From contig CAMBZJ010000022.1 in NCBI GenBank assembly GCA_945872365.1, forward strand, positions 1 to 52,306: a stretch of 52,306 nt of DNA, in the 5' to 3' direction. The notes below the pieces were generated by a model, which saw nothing but the letters and a program-made list of their open reading frames with translations, was not told the DNA's origin and ran no database searches. Shown here in pieces: positions 35,230 through 43,701 of this stretch (position 1 is its first letter; each line of letters begins with the position of its first letter). The stretch comes from Klebsiella pneumoniae. GTDB lineage: Bacteria > Desulfobacterota > Binatia > UBA12015. A program made the position numbers and the translations under genes.

Positions 35230-35691
35230 CTAGCTCCGGTCGGTGCGATTCGCCTCCGGGCGCGCCCCGGTCCTGGCCATGGCGCGCCGCGCCCGCGCCC
35301 GCACGGGAGTTGCGCCGCTAAGCGACTTGCGGGCTTCGACCTTCGCACGGGTGGTCCGTGTCGGCGTCGCGGCGCCCGTGGACGGCGCCCCGGCAGACGA
35401 GGCCTCTCCCGTCGCGTTGCCACCGGGCTTCCGGGTCCGTAGACGAGCGACGCCCGCTGTTCCCTTTACCGCGACGTCTCCGACCACGGTCCGGTCGAGG
35501 CCGCCCACGTTGTAGCGACCCCGCACCCTCGGGATGTAGCGCAGGCGCATCGAGATCTTGTGCAGCTCGTAGTGCTTGCGGCAGCGCCAGCCCTTGAAGG
35601 CTGGCTCGCTGCACAGGACGCACAAGCCGAGCGCGCGCTGCTTGCGCTGCCACCGTGCCTGTCGGCTGATCTGCGAATCGTCCTTGGCCAT
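35230..35691 (-). CDS. Small Cys/His-cluster protein with basic tail
   Basis: I do not recognise the family. The 153-residue protein begins MAKDDSQISRQARWQRKQRA. It has a compact CVLCSEPAFKGWRCRKHYEL cluster (CxxC, then Cys-x2-His) that could bind one zinc. The rest is strongly basic and rich in Arg, Ala, Thr and Gly, with repeated T/A-R-A units. This layout suggests a nucleic-acid-binding protein. The ATG at 35691 is chosen because the preceding frame translates an intergenic region and the antisense of the gene at 35893. A GGAAG-type site lies upstream. Confidence 0.65.
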   Translation of the reverse strand: MAKDDSQISRQARWQRKQRALGLCVLCSEPAFKGWRCRKHYELHKISMRLRYIPRVRGRYNVGGLDRTVVGDVAVKGTAGVARLRTRKPGGNATGEASSAGAPSTGAATPTRTTRAKVEARKSLSGATPVRARARRAMARTGARPEANRTDRS

Positions 35692-35857
35692 ATCCGCTTC
35701 CCTTCCGCCGACGCTCTCACCCGCAATCATCCCCGGCGCGGACTCCCGGGAAGCCGGTCGGCTATCGAATCGATGCCGGGGTGTCAAGCAACTCGGGCGG
35801 TGCACCGACCGCGTCGAAGCCGTCGCCGAAGCTCGCACCGAGGTGTTGCGCGACGCG

Positions 35858-35886
35858 TTGCGGCGCTTTCGGGGCGCGGCTAAGTT
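35858..35886 (+). promoter_or_regulatory. TTGCGG-N17-TAAGTT promoter with leaderless spacing
   Basis: TTGCGG (35858-35863) and TAAGTT (35881-35886) are 17 nt apart. The -10 covers -12 to -7 from the ATG at 35893, so the transcript probably begins at the start codon. No ribosome site is present. Confidence 0.55.
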
Positions 35887-35892
35887 CCGCGC

Positions 35893-36348
35893 ATGAAGCG
35901 ATTCGGGTTCGCGTTCGCTCTCGCGCTTCTCCTGCCGGCACTCGTCGGCCTGCGCGGCTTGCGCCAGCAGGTGCAACTCCGGGTCGAGGGCTTCCTCGAC
36001 GCGAACCCCGCCGAGGTCCATCCCTGGGCGACCGTCGACGTGAAGATCGGCAGCGAGCGCCAGACCCACAAGTTCGCGCTGGTCAACATCGTCTCGCTCT
36101 CGGTGGGAGGCCCGACCGGTGCCGACATCATCGAGCAGGTGATGCCGATCCACCCGAACTTCATCTGGAACGGCGACCAGAAACTCCTCGACCAGATCGC
36201 GGCTGCGAAACCGAACCAGTACGTCAAGATCGTCGGTTACACGGCCTTCGGGGTGCAACGGCTGCTCATCCAGACGGTCGAGATCTCGGAGCCGATCACC
36301 GGACCGACGCCGACGCCGAGCCTGCGCCACAAGATCCTCGGGTTCTGA
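35893..36348 (+). CDS. Secreted hypothetical protein
   Basis: The 151-residue protein has a signal peptide (MKRFGFAFALALLLPALVG). The mature part contains VHPWATVDVKIGSERQTHKF, FALVNIVSLSVGG, MPIHPNFIWNGDQKLLDQIA and YVKIVGYTAFGVQRLLIQTV, which suggests a small beta-rich fold. I do not recognise the family. It ends five bases before the GTG of the DNA polymerase gene, so they are probably co-transcribed. A functional link between a secreted protein and the polymerase is not obvious. Confidence 0.75.
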   Translation: MKRFGFAFALALLLPALVGLRGLRQQVQLRVEGFLDANPAEVHPWATVDVKIGSERQTHKFALVNIVSLSVGGPTGADIIEQVMPIHPNFIWNGDQKLLDQIAAAKPNQYVKIVGYTAFGVQRLLIQTVEISEPITGPTPTPSLRHKILGF

Positions 36349-36353
36349 GCGCC

Positions 36354-38705
36354 GTGTCGGACGTCGCGGCGGCCGTGCCCACGCTCGAGCGCGGGTTCAT
36401 CCTCCAGCCGACCTCGCGCATCGACGACGGCCGCACGATCGTCCGCCTGTTCGGCCGCCTGGAGTCGGGCAAGGCCTTTTTGGTCGAGGACGACCGGCTT
36501 CGGCCCTTTCTCTACGTCCGCGTCTCCGAGGTAGGCCGGCTCACCGGCGAGGCCGGCCTGTCCATCGAGGCCGACGGCCGGCGCGATCTCGCCGGCCTGC
36601 CGGTCGCCCGGGTGCGGGTCGCCGAACCCGGTGCGCTGCCGCGCGTCCGCAGGCGCTTCGAGGAGGCCGGCATCGTCACCTACGAGGCCGACCTCCGCCA
36701 TCCCTACCGCTTTCTCGTCGAGAGCGGCCTGCGCGCGGGCGTCGCGATCGAGGGCGTCTCGACCGTGTCGCCGCACGACCCCGACCTGCTCGTGTTCCGC
36801 AATCCGAAACTCGCCCCGGCCGACGTCCGCGTCGACCTGCGCACGCTCTCGCTGGACATCGAGACCACGGCCGATGCCGGCGAGGTCTTCGCGATCGCTC
36901 TGGTCGGCTGCGGCGTCGAGGAGGTCCACCTGCTCTCGGAGCTGCCGGTCGAGGGTGCGATCGTCCATGCCGACGAGCGGGCGCTCCTGCGCGCCCTCGT
37001 GGTGCGCATCCGCGCGCTCGACCCCGACCTGATCGTCGGCTGGAACGTGATCGACTTCGACCTGCGGGTGCTCGCGCGCCGGGCCGCGCAACTCCGGGTG
37101 CGGCTCGACCTGGGTCGCGAGACGACGCGGCTGCGCTTCGAGCAGGACTCGAGTTTCACCCGGACCTCGCGCGTCGAGATCCCCGGCCGCATGGTGCTCG
37201 ACGGCATCGGGCTCGTCCGCGACGCGATGCGGCTGCCCGACTACCGTCTCGACACGGTCGCCCGCTCCGTGCTGGGCCGCGGCAAGCGCATCGAGCAGGA
37301 CGTTCCCGACGCGGCCGCGGAGATCCAGCGACTGCGCCGCGAGGATCCCCGCGCGCTCGTCGAATACAACCTGGAGGACGCGCGCCTGGTGGTCGAGATC
37401 CTCGCCAAGGAAGGGCTCCTCGAACTTGCGATCGAGCGCAGCCGGCTCTCCGGCATGCAACTCGACCGCGTCGGGGCGAGCATCGCGTCGTTCGATCTCC
37501 TCTACCTGCCGGAGTTGCACCGCCGTGGCGTCGTCGCACCCAACGTCTGGGCCGACCGGCCGGACGCGGTGGTTTTCGGCGGTGCCGTGCTCGAGCCCGA
37601 ACCCGGCCTGTTCCGCAACGTCGCGGTCTTCGACTTCAAGAGCCTCTACCCGAGTCTGATCCGGACCTTCCAGCTCGATCCGCTGGCGCATGCACGCGCC
37701 GCCGCGTCGGCCGAGGCGGCGACTGCCGCGATCGAGGCGCCCAACGGCGCTCGCTTCGCGCGCGAAGGCGGGATCCTGCCGGGCATCGTCGAGCGCTTTC
37801 TGGCGAGCCGCGAGGAGGCGCGGGCGCGTGGCGACCGGCACGCCGACCAGGCGATCAAGATCATGATGAACGCGCTCTTCGGCGTGCTCGGCGCGACGTC
37901 TTGTCGTTTCTTCGACCCGGAGATCGCCAACGCGATCACCGGCTTCGGCCAGCGGACGCTCGGCTGGACGCGCGAGGCGCTGGAGGCCGAGGGCTACCGG
38001 GTGCTCTACGGCGACACCGACTCGGTCTTCGTGCACCTTCGCGGGGCGGAGCCGGGTCCGGCCGCGATCGCCGAGGCGGAGGCGCTGCGCGGTCGCGTCG
38101 AGTCGGCGATCGTCGAGCGGATCCGCGAGGAGTACCGGGTCGAACCTCGACTCGTGCTCGAACTCGAGTACGTCCTCGAACGGTTCTTCCTGCCGCGGGT
38201 GCGCGGCGGGGTGGGTGGAAGCAAGAAGCGCTACGCCGGCTGGGCGGACGGTCGCCTGATCGTCGTCGGACTGGAGTCGGTACGGCGCGACTGGCCGGCG
38301 GTCGCGCGCCGGCTCCAGGAGGGGATGCTCGAGCGGCTCTTCACCGACCGCGACGTCGCGCCGTTCGTGGCGGAGGTGACCTCGCGGGTGCGCTCGGGCG
38401 AACTCGACGGTGAACTCGTCTACGTGAAGCGGGTGCGCAAGGGGTCGCTCGACGGCTACGCGGCGGCGCCGCCGCACGTCCAGGCCGCACGCAAGCTCGG
38501 CACCGCGGCGGGCGGGATCGTGCGTTACGTCGTCACGCGCGGCGGCCCGGAGCCGGTGCTGCCGGGGCGGCCGCTGCCGGCGCGGATCGACCGCGAGCAC
38601 TACGTCGAGCGGGTGCTGGAGCCGGTCGCGGACGCGATCTTCGCAGAGGCCGGCGGCTCGTTCGGCGAGGCGATCGGGCGGCCGAAGCAGCTCTCGCTCC
38701 TCTGA
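36354..38705 (+). CDS. polB: DNA polymerase II (family B)
   Basis: At 783 residues this has the same length as E. coli Pol II. Exonuclease motif I is LSLDIETTA (about residue 166), Exo III-type YNLEDARLV follows, and polymerase motif A is FDFKSLYPSLIRTF (about residue 426). Motif B is KIMMNALFGVLGAT and motif C is YGDTDSVFV (about residue 554). The C-terminus RPKQLSLL looks like the beta-clamp binding peptide. It extends DNA past lesions and proofreads. The GTG at 36354 is chosen since the frame upstream is unrelated translation. Confidence 0.95.
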   Translation: MSDVAAAVPTLERGFILQPTSRIDDGRTIVRLFGRLESGKAFLVEDDRLRPFLYVRVSEVGRLTGEAGLSIEADGRRDLAGLPVARVRVAEPGALPRVRRRFEEAGIVTYEADLRHPYRFLVESGLRAGVAIEGVSTVSPHDPDLLVFRNPKLAPADVRVDLRTLSLDIETTADAGEVFAIALVGCGVEEVHLLSELPVEGAIVHADERALLRALVVRIRALDPDLIVGWNVIDFDLRVLARRAAQLRVRLDLGRETTRLRFEQDSSFTRTSRVEIPGRMVLDGIGLVRDAMRLPDYRLDTVARSVLGRGKRIEQDVPDAAAEIQRLRREDPRALVEYNLEDARLVVEILAKEGLLELAIERSRLSGMQLDRVGASIASFDLLYLPELHRRGVVAPNVWADRPDAVVFGGAVLEPEPGLFRNVAVFDFKSLYPSLIRTFQLDPLAHARAAASAEAATAAIEAPNGARFAREGGILPGIVERFLASREEARARGDRHADQAIKIMMNALFGVLGATSCRFFDPEIANAITGFGQRTLGWTREALEAEGYRVLYGDTDSVFVHLRGAEPGPAAIAEAEALRGRVESAIVERIREEYRVEPRLVLELEYVLERFFLPRVRGGVGGSKKRYAGWADGRLIVVGLESVRRDWPAVARRLQEGMLERLFTDRDVAPFVAEVTSRVRSGELDGELVYVKRVRKGSLDGYAAAPPHVQAARKLGTAAGGIVRYVVTRGGPEPVLPGRPLPARIDREHYVERVLEPVADAIFAEAGGSFGEAIGRPKQLSLL

Positions 38706-38813
38706 GCGGCTGCGGCCGCCGGTGCGCGCCGCGCCGCCGCCGCCTCCGCGCGCCGTACCGAGCCCCCGCCGTCTCCGGAGGCGCCGCCGCCGGAGGCGAC
38801 ACGGCCGGCGGCC

Positions 38814-39713
38814 TCAGGCCGTGCCGCCGGGTACGCCCGGCTTCGCGGCCATGCCCGGTCGGAAGATCACCTTGCGGTCCTTGACCAGCAACTGGTCGGT
38901 GACGAAGAGCTGCACCGCCTTCGACAGGACCTCGCCCTCGAGCGCCATGCCGTGGCGCTTCACGTCGACGAGCGTATCTTCGCCGACGCGGATCGTGAAG
39001 ACGTCCTGCAGGATCACCGGTCCCTGGTCGAGCTGCTCGGTGACGAAGTGTGCGGTGCAGCCCGACACCCGCACGCCCTCCTCCCACGCCTGCCGGTAGG
39101 CGTTCGCGCCCGGGTGGTAGGGCAGAAGCGAGGGGTGGATGTTCATGATGCGGCTCGGCCAGCGCGCGACGATCTCCGGCGGCAGGACCTGCATGTAGCG
39201 GGCGAGCACCACGAGATCGGGCTGGAGCGCATCGAGTTCCGAGCGCATGAAGGCGAAGTGCGCGGCCTTGTCGGTCGAGGGATGCCAGCGGAACTCGAGC
39301 CCGTTGCGCTCGGCGAGATCGCGCAGCACTTCGTGGTTCGAGAGGACCGCCAGGTAGTCGGCGGGGATGAGTCCACGGTCGCGGTCGCGCAGCAGGGTTT
39401 CGAGGCAGTGCGGCTCCTTGCTCACCAGGAGGGCGACCCGTCGACGCGGCCGCTCGGAGAGCAGCCGCAGCGAGGTCTCCATGCCGAGTTCCTCGCCGAT
39501 GCGCTTGAGGCCAAGCACGAGTTCATCGAGGGAGACCGTCATCTCGCCGACGTCGATCTTCATCGTCATGACGAAGAGTCCCTCGACCACCCGCTGGACG
39601 ATGTCCTCGATGTTGATCGACTGGCCCGCGAGGTGGGTGGAGATGCGCGCGACCACGCCCTTCTGGTCTCGCCCGATGACCGAGAGCACCGCGAGATTGG
39701 ATCCTTGCGCCAT
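38814..39713 (-). CDS. purU: Formyltetrahydrofolate deformylase
   Basis: The 299-residue protein has an N-terminal ACT domain (LAVLSVIGRDQKGVVARIS, INIEDIVQRVVEGLF). The C-terminal formyl-transfer domain has the catalytic Asn and His in RIMNIHPSLLPYHPGANAY and Asp in HFVTEQLDQGPVILQD. It hydrolyses 10-formyl-THF to formate and THF, controlling the one-carbon pool. The ATG at 39713 gives the normal family length; the frame extends far upstream as shadow. It is divergent from the MaoC gene with 78 bp between. Confidence 0.95.
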   Translation of the reverse strand: MAQGSNLAVLSVIGRDQKGVVARISTHLAGQSINIEDIVQRVVEGLFVMTMKIDVGEMTVSLDELVLGLKRIGEELGMETSLRLLSERPRRRVALLVSKEPHCLETLLRDRDRGLIPADYLAVLSNHEVLRDLAERNGLEFRWHPSTDKAAHFAFMRSELDALQPDLVVLARYMQVLPPEIVARWPSRIMNIHPSLLPYHPGANAYRQAWEEGVRVSGCTAHFVTEQLDQGPVILQDVFTIRVGEDTLVDVKRHGMALEGEVLSKAVQLFVTDQLLVKDRKVIFRPGMAAKPGVPGGTA

Positions 39714-39791
39714 GGCCGCCAGACTTGCGCAGGGGCGGCCGAAGGGCAAGAAGGTGGTTTCACCCGAAACGATTCCCGAAGGAGCGCAGAC

Positions 39792-40625
39792 ATGCCGATC
39801 GACACCAGTTACGTGGGCAAGACACTCGACGTGGGCCGGGCCGAGTGGTCCGAGAAGGACATCATGCTGTACGCGCTCGGCGTCGGCGAGACGTCGTTGC
39901 CCTTCTGCTACGAGGGCGCCGACCTCAAGGTCCTGCCGACCTTCGCCGTCATCCCGGCCTTCTCGTCGATGTTCTCGATGGGTTCGGTGATGCAGGTGAA
40001 CCCGATGATGATCGTCCACGGCGAGCAGCGCATCGAGGTGCCCGGCCCGATCCCGACGCGCGGCAAGATCACGAGTACGCCGAAGATCTCCGCGATCTAC
40101 GACAAGGGCTCGGGCGCGGTCATGGTCATCGACGTCGATTCGCACGACGAGAAGGGCAACCTCGTCTTCCGCAACGTCTTCACGACCTTCGTGAAGGGCG
40201 AGGGCGGCTTCGGCGGCGACCGTGGCCCGTCGGGCAAGAAGAACGTCCCGCCCGACCGCAAGCCCGATGCCGTCGTCGAGATGCCGACCCAGGACTGGCA
40301 GGCGCTGCTCTACCGCCTCTCGGGCGACATGAACCCGCTGCACGCCGACCCGCAGATGGCGGCGATCGGCGGCTACTCCAAGCCGATCCTGCACGGCCTG
40401 TGCACGTTCGGCCACGCCGGCCGCGCAGTCATCCACACCTTCTGCGGCGGCGACCCGACGAAGCTCAAGGACTTCGAGGTGCGCTTCTCCGGCGAGGTCT
40501 ATCCCGGGGAGACGATCGTCACCGAGATGTGGAAGGAGAGCCCGACCCGCATCGTCCTGCAGGCGAAGGCGAAGGAGCGCGACAAGGTCGTGCTCTCCAA
40601 CGCCGCGGCGACGATCGCGGCCTGA
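39792..40625 (+). CDS. MaoC-type enoyl-CoA hydratase 2 (double hot-dog)
   Basis: This 277-residue protein has two hot-dog domains. The C-terminal one carries the hydratase 2 motif YRLSGDMNPLHADPQMAAI with catalytic Asp and His, followed by KPILHGLCTFGHAGRAV. The N-terminal half (LPFCYEGADLKVLPTFAVIP) is the degenerate partner domain seen in MFE-2 type hydratases. It would hydrate trans-2-enoyl-CoA to (R)-3-hydroxyacyl-CoA in beta-oxidation or PHA supply. An AAGGAG site precedes the ATG at 39792. Confidence 0.92.
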   Translation: MPIDTSYVGKTLDVGRAEWSEKDIMLYALGVGETSLPFCYEGADLKVLPTFAVIPAFSSMFSMGSVMQVNPMMIVHGEQRIEVPGPIPTRGKITSTPKISAIYDKGSGAVMVIDVDSHDEKGNLVFRNVFTTFVKGEGGFGGDRGPSGKKNVPPDRKPDAVVEMPTQDWQALLYRLSGDMNPLHADPQMAAIGGYSKPILHGLCTFGHAGRAVIHTFCGGDPTKLKDFEVRFSGEVYPGETIVTEMWKESPTRIVLQAKAKERDKVVLSNAAATIAA

Positions 40626-40711
40626 GCGAATTCCGGGCGCTGCGGCGGCTCGCCTGCCGCGGCGCCCCCACTCGCACGCCGGCCTGCTCGGCTGACGCGA
40701 AGTCCCGCGAG

Positions 40712-41341
40712 CTAGGGGCGCGCCTCGCTTTCGAGGGACCCCGGGCGCAGGCGCCCCAACGGGTCGGGGCGCAGCGGGAAGCGCTTGGCGTGCCGCCAGT
40801 CCCACGGTGGCACCGGGGCGCGATCCACCCAGAGTCCCCTGTGCGCCGCGCGGGCCTCGCGCTCCGCGGCCGCGTAGGCGAGCCGGTCGTCGGGTGACTG
40901 CTCCTTCTCGTAGCGCTTGTAGTGCCAGCCGAGTCCGCGCTCGATCTGCACGAGTCCGACGTCGCGGCCGTTGACGCGCACCGTGCAGACGAGTCGATGG
41001 TAGCGGTCGGTCTTGGCGCAGAGGGCCTGCGCCGTCCTGCCGAAGGCGAGCCCGGAGAGACTCGACTTCGCGACGTTGCCGAAGGGCTGTGCGCGCTCCG
41101 GCGTGTCGACCGCCCCGAGCCGGATCCGGTGCTGCTCGAAGGAGTCGTCGAGCAGGGTCAGGGTGTCGCCGTCGGCAACGGCGACGATCCGGCCGGAGAG
41201 CGAGACCGGTGCCCGGGGGGCCGCCGTGGCGGGCGGCGCAACCGAGGCGAGGGCGAGGACGGCGGCGAGAGAGACGGTGGCGGCGAGGCGAGTGCCCGTG
41301 CTCGAGGCACACGCCACCGAAGTCTTTGCAAAGTCTGCCAT
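40712..41341 (-). CDS. Secreted thermonuclease-family (SNase-like) protein
   Basis: The 209-residue protein (start ATG 41341) has a signal peptide (hydrophobic LAATVSLAAVLALASVAPPATA) and one SNase fold. The motifs are VADGDTLTLLD, HRIRLGAVDTPERAQP with catalytic Arg and Asp/Glu residues, then LVCTVRVNGRDVGLVQIERG. It probably cuts DNA or RNA, calcium dependently, outside the cytoplasm. An in-frame upstream start at 41437 would hide the signal peptide behind 32 residues and is disfavoured. Confidence 0.85.
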   Translation of the reverse strand: MADFAKTSVACASSTGTRLAATVSLAAVLALASVAPPATAAPRAPVSLSGRIVAVADGDTLTLLDDSFEQHRIRLGAVDTPERAQPFGNVAKSSLSGLAFGRTAQALCAKTDRYHRLVCTVRVNGRDVGLVQIERGLGWHYKRYEKEQSPDDRLAYAAAEREARAAHRGLWVDRAPVPPWDWRHAKRFPLRPDPLGRLRPGSLESEARP

Positions 41342-41566
41342 CGCCCCCGCGACGATAGCGCAACGGCAGGCCCTGCACGACTGAGAACCCGCGGGGGGCT
41401 CGGTGGCGGCCAAGCCGCGCGCGACCAGCCAGGCCAACCCGCGGCCGGACGTTCCGCCGCTCTGGGTTTCGATGGGAGGCGCGGGTCCGAGCTGGAAGCT
41501 ACGACCCGCGCAACTCCGCCGCAGTGCCGCCGGGCAGGGCGTCCGTCCTCCGGGCGCCGTCGCCGT

Positions 41567-42409
41567 TCAGCGAAGGTCGCGTACCAGGGTCGCCGAGGGT
41601 TCGGTTTGGCCGGCTGCCGGCACCGAGAGTTCCTCGACGAATCGGGTGCGGCGCCCCTCGAAGAGGCGCAGGCGCCGGGTCGCCGTCGCCAGGGAGTTGC
41701 GCAGCGAGTCGAGGCGCGCCTCGGTTTCACGGAGGGCGATCTCGCATTCGGTCGCCGAGGTGGCGGTGTCGGGGGCCGGGAGGGCGGGGATGCCCGGGGC
41801 CTCCGTGAACTCGAGGTGCGCATGTGACGTCGTCGCCCGCTCGGGGACGAACGCCCGCCAGCGCGCGGTCGTACGCCGTGCGCGCTCGCGGCGCGCGGCG
41901 GCTTCGGGCGTGCGCCCGGCGTCGTCCGCGGCGAGGCGCGCTCGCAGTTCGGTCCGCCGCTCTTCGAGCTTGCGCCGTGCGCTCTCCATGGAGTCGTCCT
42001 CGAGGCCGAGCCGGCGCAGGTCCTCGTCGAGATCGCCGGCCGCCATCGCGAGGACGACGAGCGCGGTCGAAGCGACGTCGGCGTTGCCGAGCAGCGGGTA
42101 GGCGGATGCGACCTCGCGCTGTGCGCGCTCGCGCAGCAGCGGGAAGGTGAACCCGGCCGCGATGCCGGCGGGCAGGGGGCCTCCCAGCCGGCCGAGCCGC
42201 GCCAGGCTCGCGCTGGAAAGGCTGCGTCGCGCCCAGTCGAGTCGATCCGAAACCGCTCGCGGGAGCGGGACCGGGGTGGGCGTCGGTGCGGCCCCCGGCG
42301 CATCGGGTGCGATCGCAGTCCCGTGGACCGTCATCTCTCCGGTCCACGCCGGACCTGCGAAGGCGAGCATCGCCGCGAGCGGGAGCAATCTTGCGAGCAG
42401 GCGTTTCAT
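41567..42409 (-). CDS. Secreted coiled-coil hypothetical protein
   Basis: The 280-residue protein has a signal peptide (MKRLLARLLPLAAMLAFAGP, cleavage near AWTGE). A Pro-rich patch (APGAAPTPTPVPLP) is followed by Ala/Leu-rich helices. A charged helical region (SARRKLEERRTELRARLAAD) and a late heptad-like segment (CEIALRETEARLDSLRNSLA) suggest coiled coils. I do not recognise a family. It is 49 bp downstream of an EstB-type gene reading the same way toward it from the right. Confidence 0.65.
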   Translation of the reverse strand: MKRLLARLLPLAAMLAFAGPAWTGEMTVHGTAIAPDAPGAAPTPTPVPLPRAVSDRLDWARRSLSSASLARLGRLGGPLPAGIAAGFTFPLLRERAQREVASAYPLLGNADVASTALVVLAMAAGDLDEDLRRLGLEDDSMESARRKLEERRTELRARLAADDAGRTPEAAARRERARRTTARWRAFVPERATTSHAHLEFTEAPGIPALPAPDTATSATECEIALRETEARLDSLRNSLATATRRLRLFEGRRTRFVEELSVPAAGQTEPSATLVRDLR

Positions 42410-42458
42410 GCGCGTCGGATTTGCGCGAAGTCGCCGCCGGGCCTGGGTGATGCGGCGC

Positions 42459-43637
42459 TCAAAGGCTCGCGTAGACCGCGTCGACGAGTGCGGTCGCGCG
42501 CGGGTCCATCAGGATGTGCGGGCCCATGCGGTTCATCACGTAGGCGAAGCCGATGCGCCGCTCGGGATCGGCGAATGCGAGCGAGCCGCCCGCGCCCGGG
42601 TGGCCGAAGGTGCGTGCACTCGGTCCCATGGTCGCGCCCTTCACGCCGCGCTGCGAAAGCATGAAGCCCTGCCCGAAGCGCGTCGGAACGCGCAGGACGA
42701 GGTCCTCTCCCTGCGACTGCTCGGCGTGGCAGCGGGCGATCGCGTCGTCCGAGAGCAGGTGCACGCCGTCCTGGCTGCCGCCGCGCGCGAGCACGCCGTA
42801 GAGGCGCGCGAGTGCGCGCGCCGTGCCGTGGCCGTTCGCGCCGGGGATCTCCGCGCGCCGCCATTCGGCGTGGTTCACGCCGAGCGCGAGCGACGACGGA
42901 TTCAGGAAGGCCATCGCGGTGACGCCCTTGGGATCCGAGAGGATCACCTCCATCAGGCTCGCGCCGTCGGGCGAAGGTTCGGCCGAGAGCTGGCTCATCT
43001 CGGCGATCCGGCCGTGCTCGTGGTCGTCGGTGCCGATGTGGAAGTCGACGCCGAGCGGCTTGCCGATCTCGTCGTGGAAGTACCGGCCGACGCTCTTGCC
43101 CGAGACCCGGCGGATCACCTCACCGACCAGCCAGCCGAAGGTGACCGCCTGGTAGCCGTGGCGTGTGCCGGGCGTCCACCACGGCTCCTGCGCCGCGAGT
43201 GCGGCGGTCATCGCGCCCCAGGAGTACAGCGCCTCGCCGGGCAGCGGCTCGCGCACGGCGGGCAGTCCGGAGCGGTGCGACAGCAGCCAGCGCACCGGTA
43301 TCTCCGCCTTGCCCGCCTGCGCGAACTCCGGCCAGTAGCGTGCCACCGGTGCATCGAGTTCGAGGCGGCCTTCGTCGACCAGGCGGTGCGCACAGATCGC
43401 CGTCACGCCCTTGGTGGTCGAGTAGACGTTCACCATCGTGTCGCGATCCCACGGGGTCGTTCGCGCCTGGTCGGCAAAGCCGCCCCAGAGGTCGACGATC
43501 GGGTCGCCGTCGAGGGTCACGGCGACCGCGGCGCCGACCTCGCGCCCCGAGGCGACTTGCTCCTCGAAGACGCGCCGGACGGCATCGAAGCGTGGTTCGC
43601 AGGCGCCTTGCGCGCCGGGGTTCGCGGTGGTGTTCAT
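42459..43637 (-). CDS. EstB-type serine hydrolase (beta-lactamase fold)
   Basis: The 392-residue protein has the SxxK motif in VNVYSTTKGVTAICAHRL (near residue 70), a Tyr-containing motif in GYQAVTFGWLVGEVIRR and a late FGHPGAGGSLAFADPE box that stands in for KTG. WGGFADQARTTPWDRDT before the SxxK is characteristic of EstB/family VIII carboxylesterases. There is no signal peptide, so it is cytosolic. A GGAA site lies before the ATG at 43637. It likely hydrolyses small esters or lactones; note the monooxygenase nearby. Confidence 0.85.
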   Translation of the reverse strand: MNTTANPGAQGACEPRFDAVRRVFEEQVASGREVGAAVAVTLDGDPIVDLWGGFADQARTTPWDRDTMVNVYSTTKGVTAICAHRLVDEGRLELDAPVARYWPEFAQAGKAEIPVRWLLSHRSGLPAVREPLPGEALYSWGAMTAALAAQEPWWTPGTRHGYQAVTFGWLVGEVIRRVSGKSVGRYFHDEIGKPLGVDFHIGTDDHEHGRIAEMSQLSAEPSPDGASLMEVILSDPKGVTAMAFLNPSSLALGVNHAEWRRAEIPGANGHGTARALARLYGVLARGGSQDGVHLLSDDAIARCHAEQSQGEDLVLRVPTRFGQGFMLSQRGVKGATMGPSARTFGHPGAGGSLAFADPERRIGFAYVMNRMGPHILMDPRATALVDAVYASL

Positions 43638-43701
43638 GGTCGCTTCCTTTCGCGGATCGGTGACACGGGTGCGCCGGGTCGCACCGGCGTCGGTTCAGCC
43701 T

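Noticed and set aside
36237-38600. 787-residue open frame opposite polB
   Set aside because: Antisense shadow of DNA polymerase II; its sequence is Arg/Asp/His-rich without motifs.
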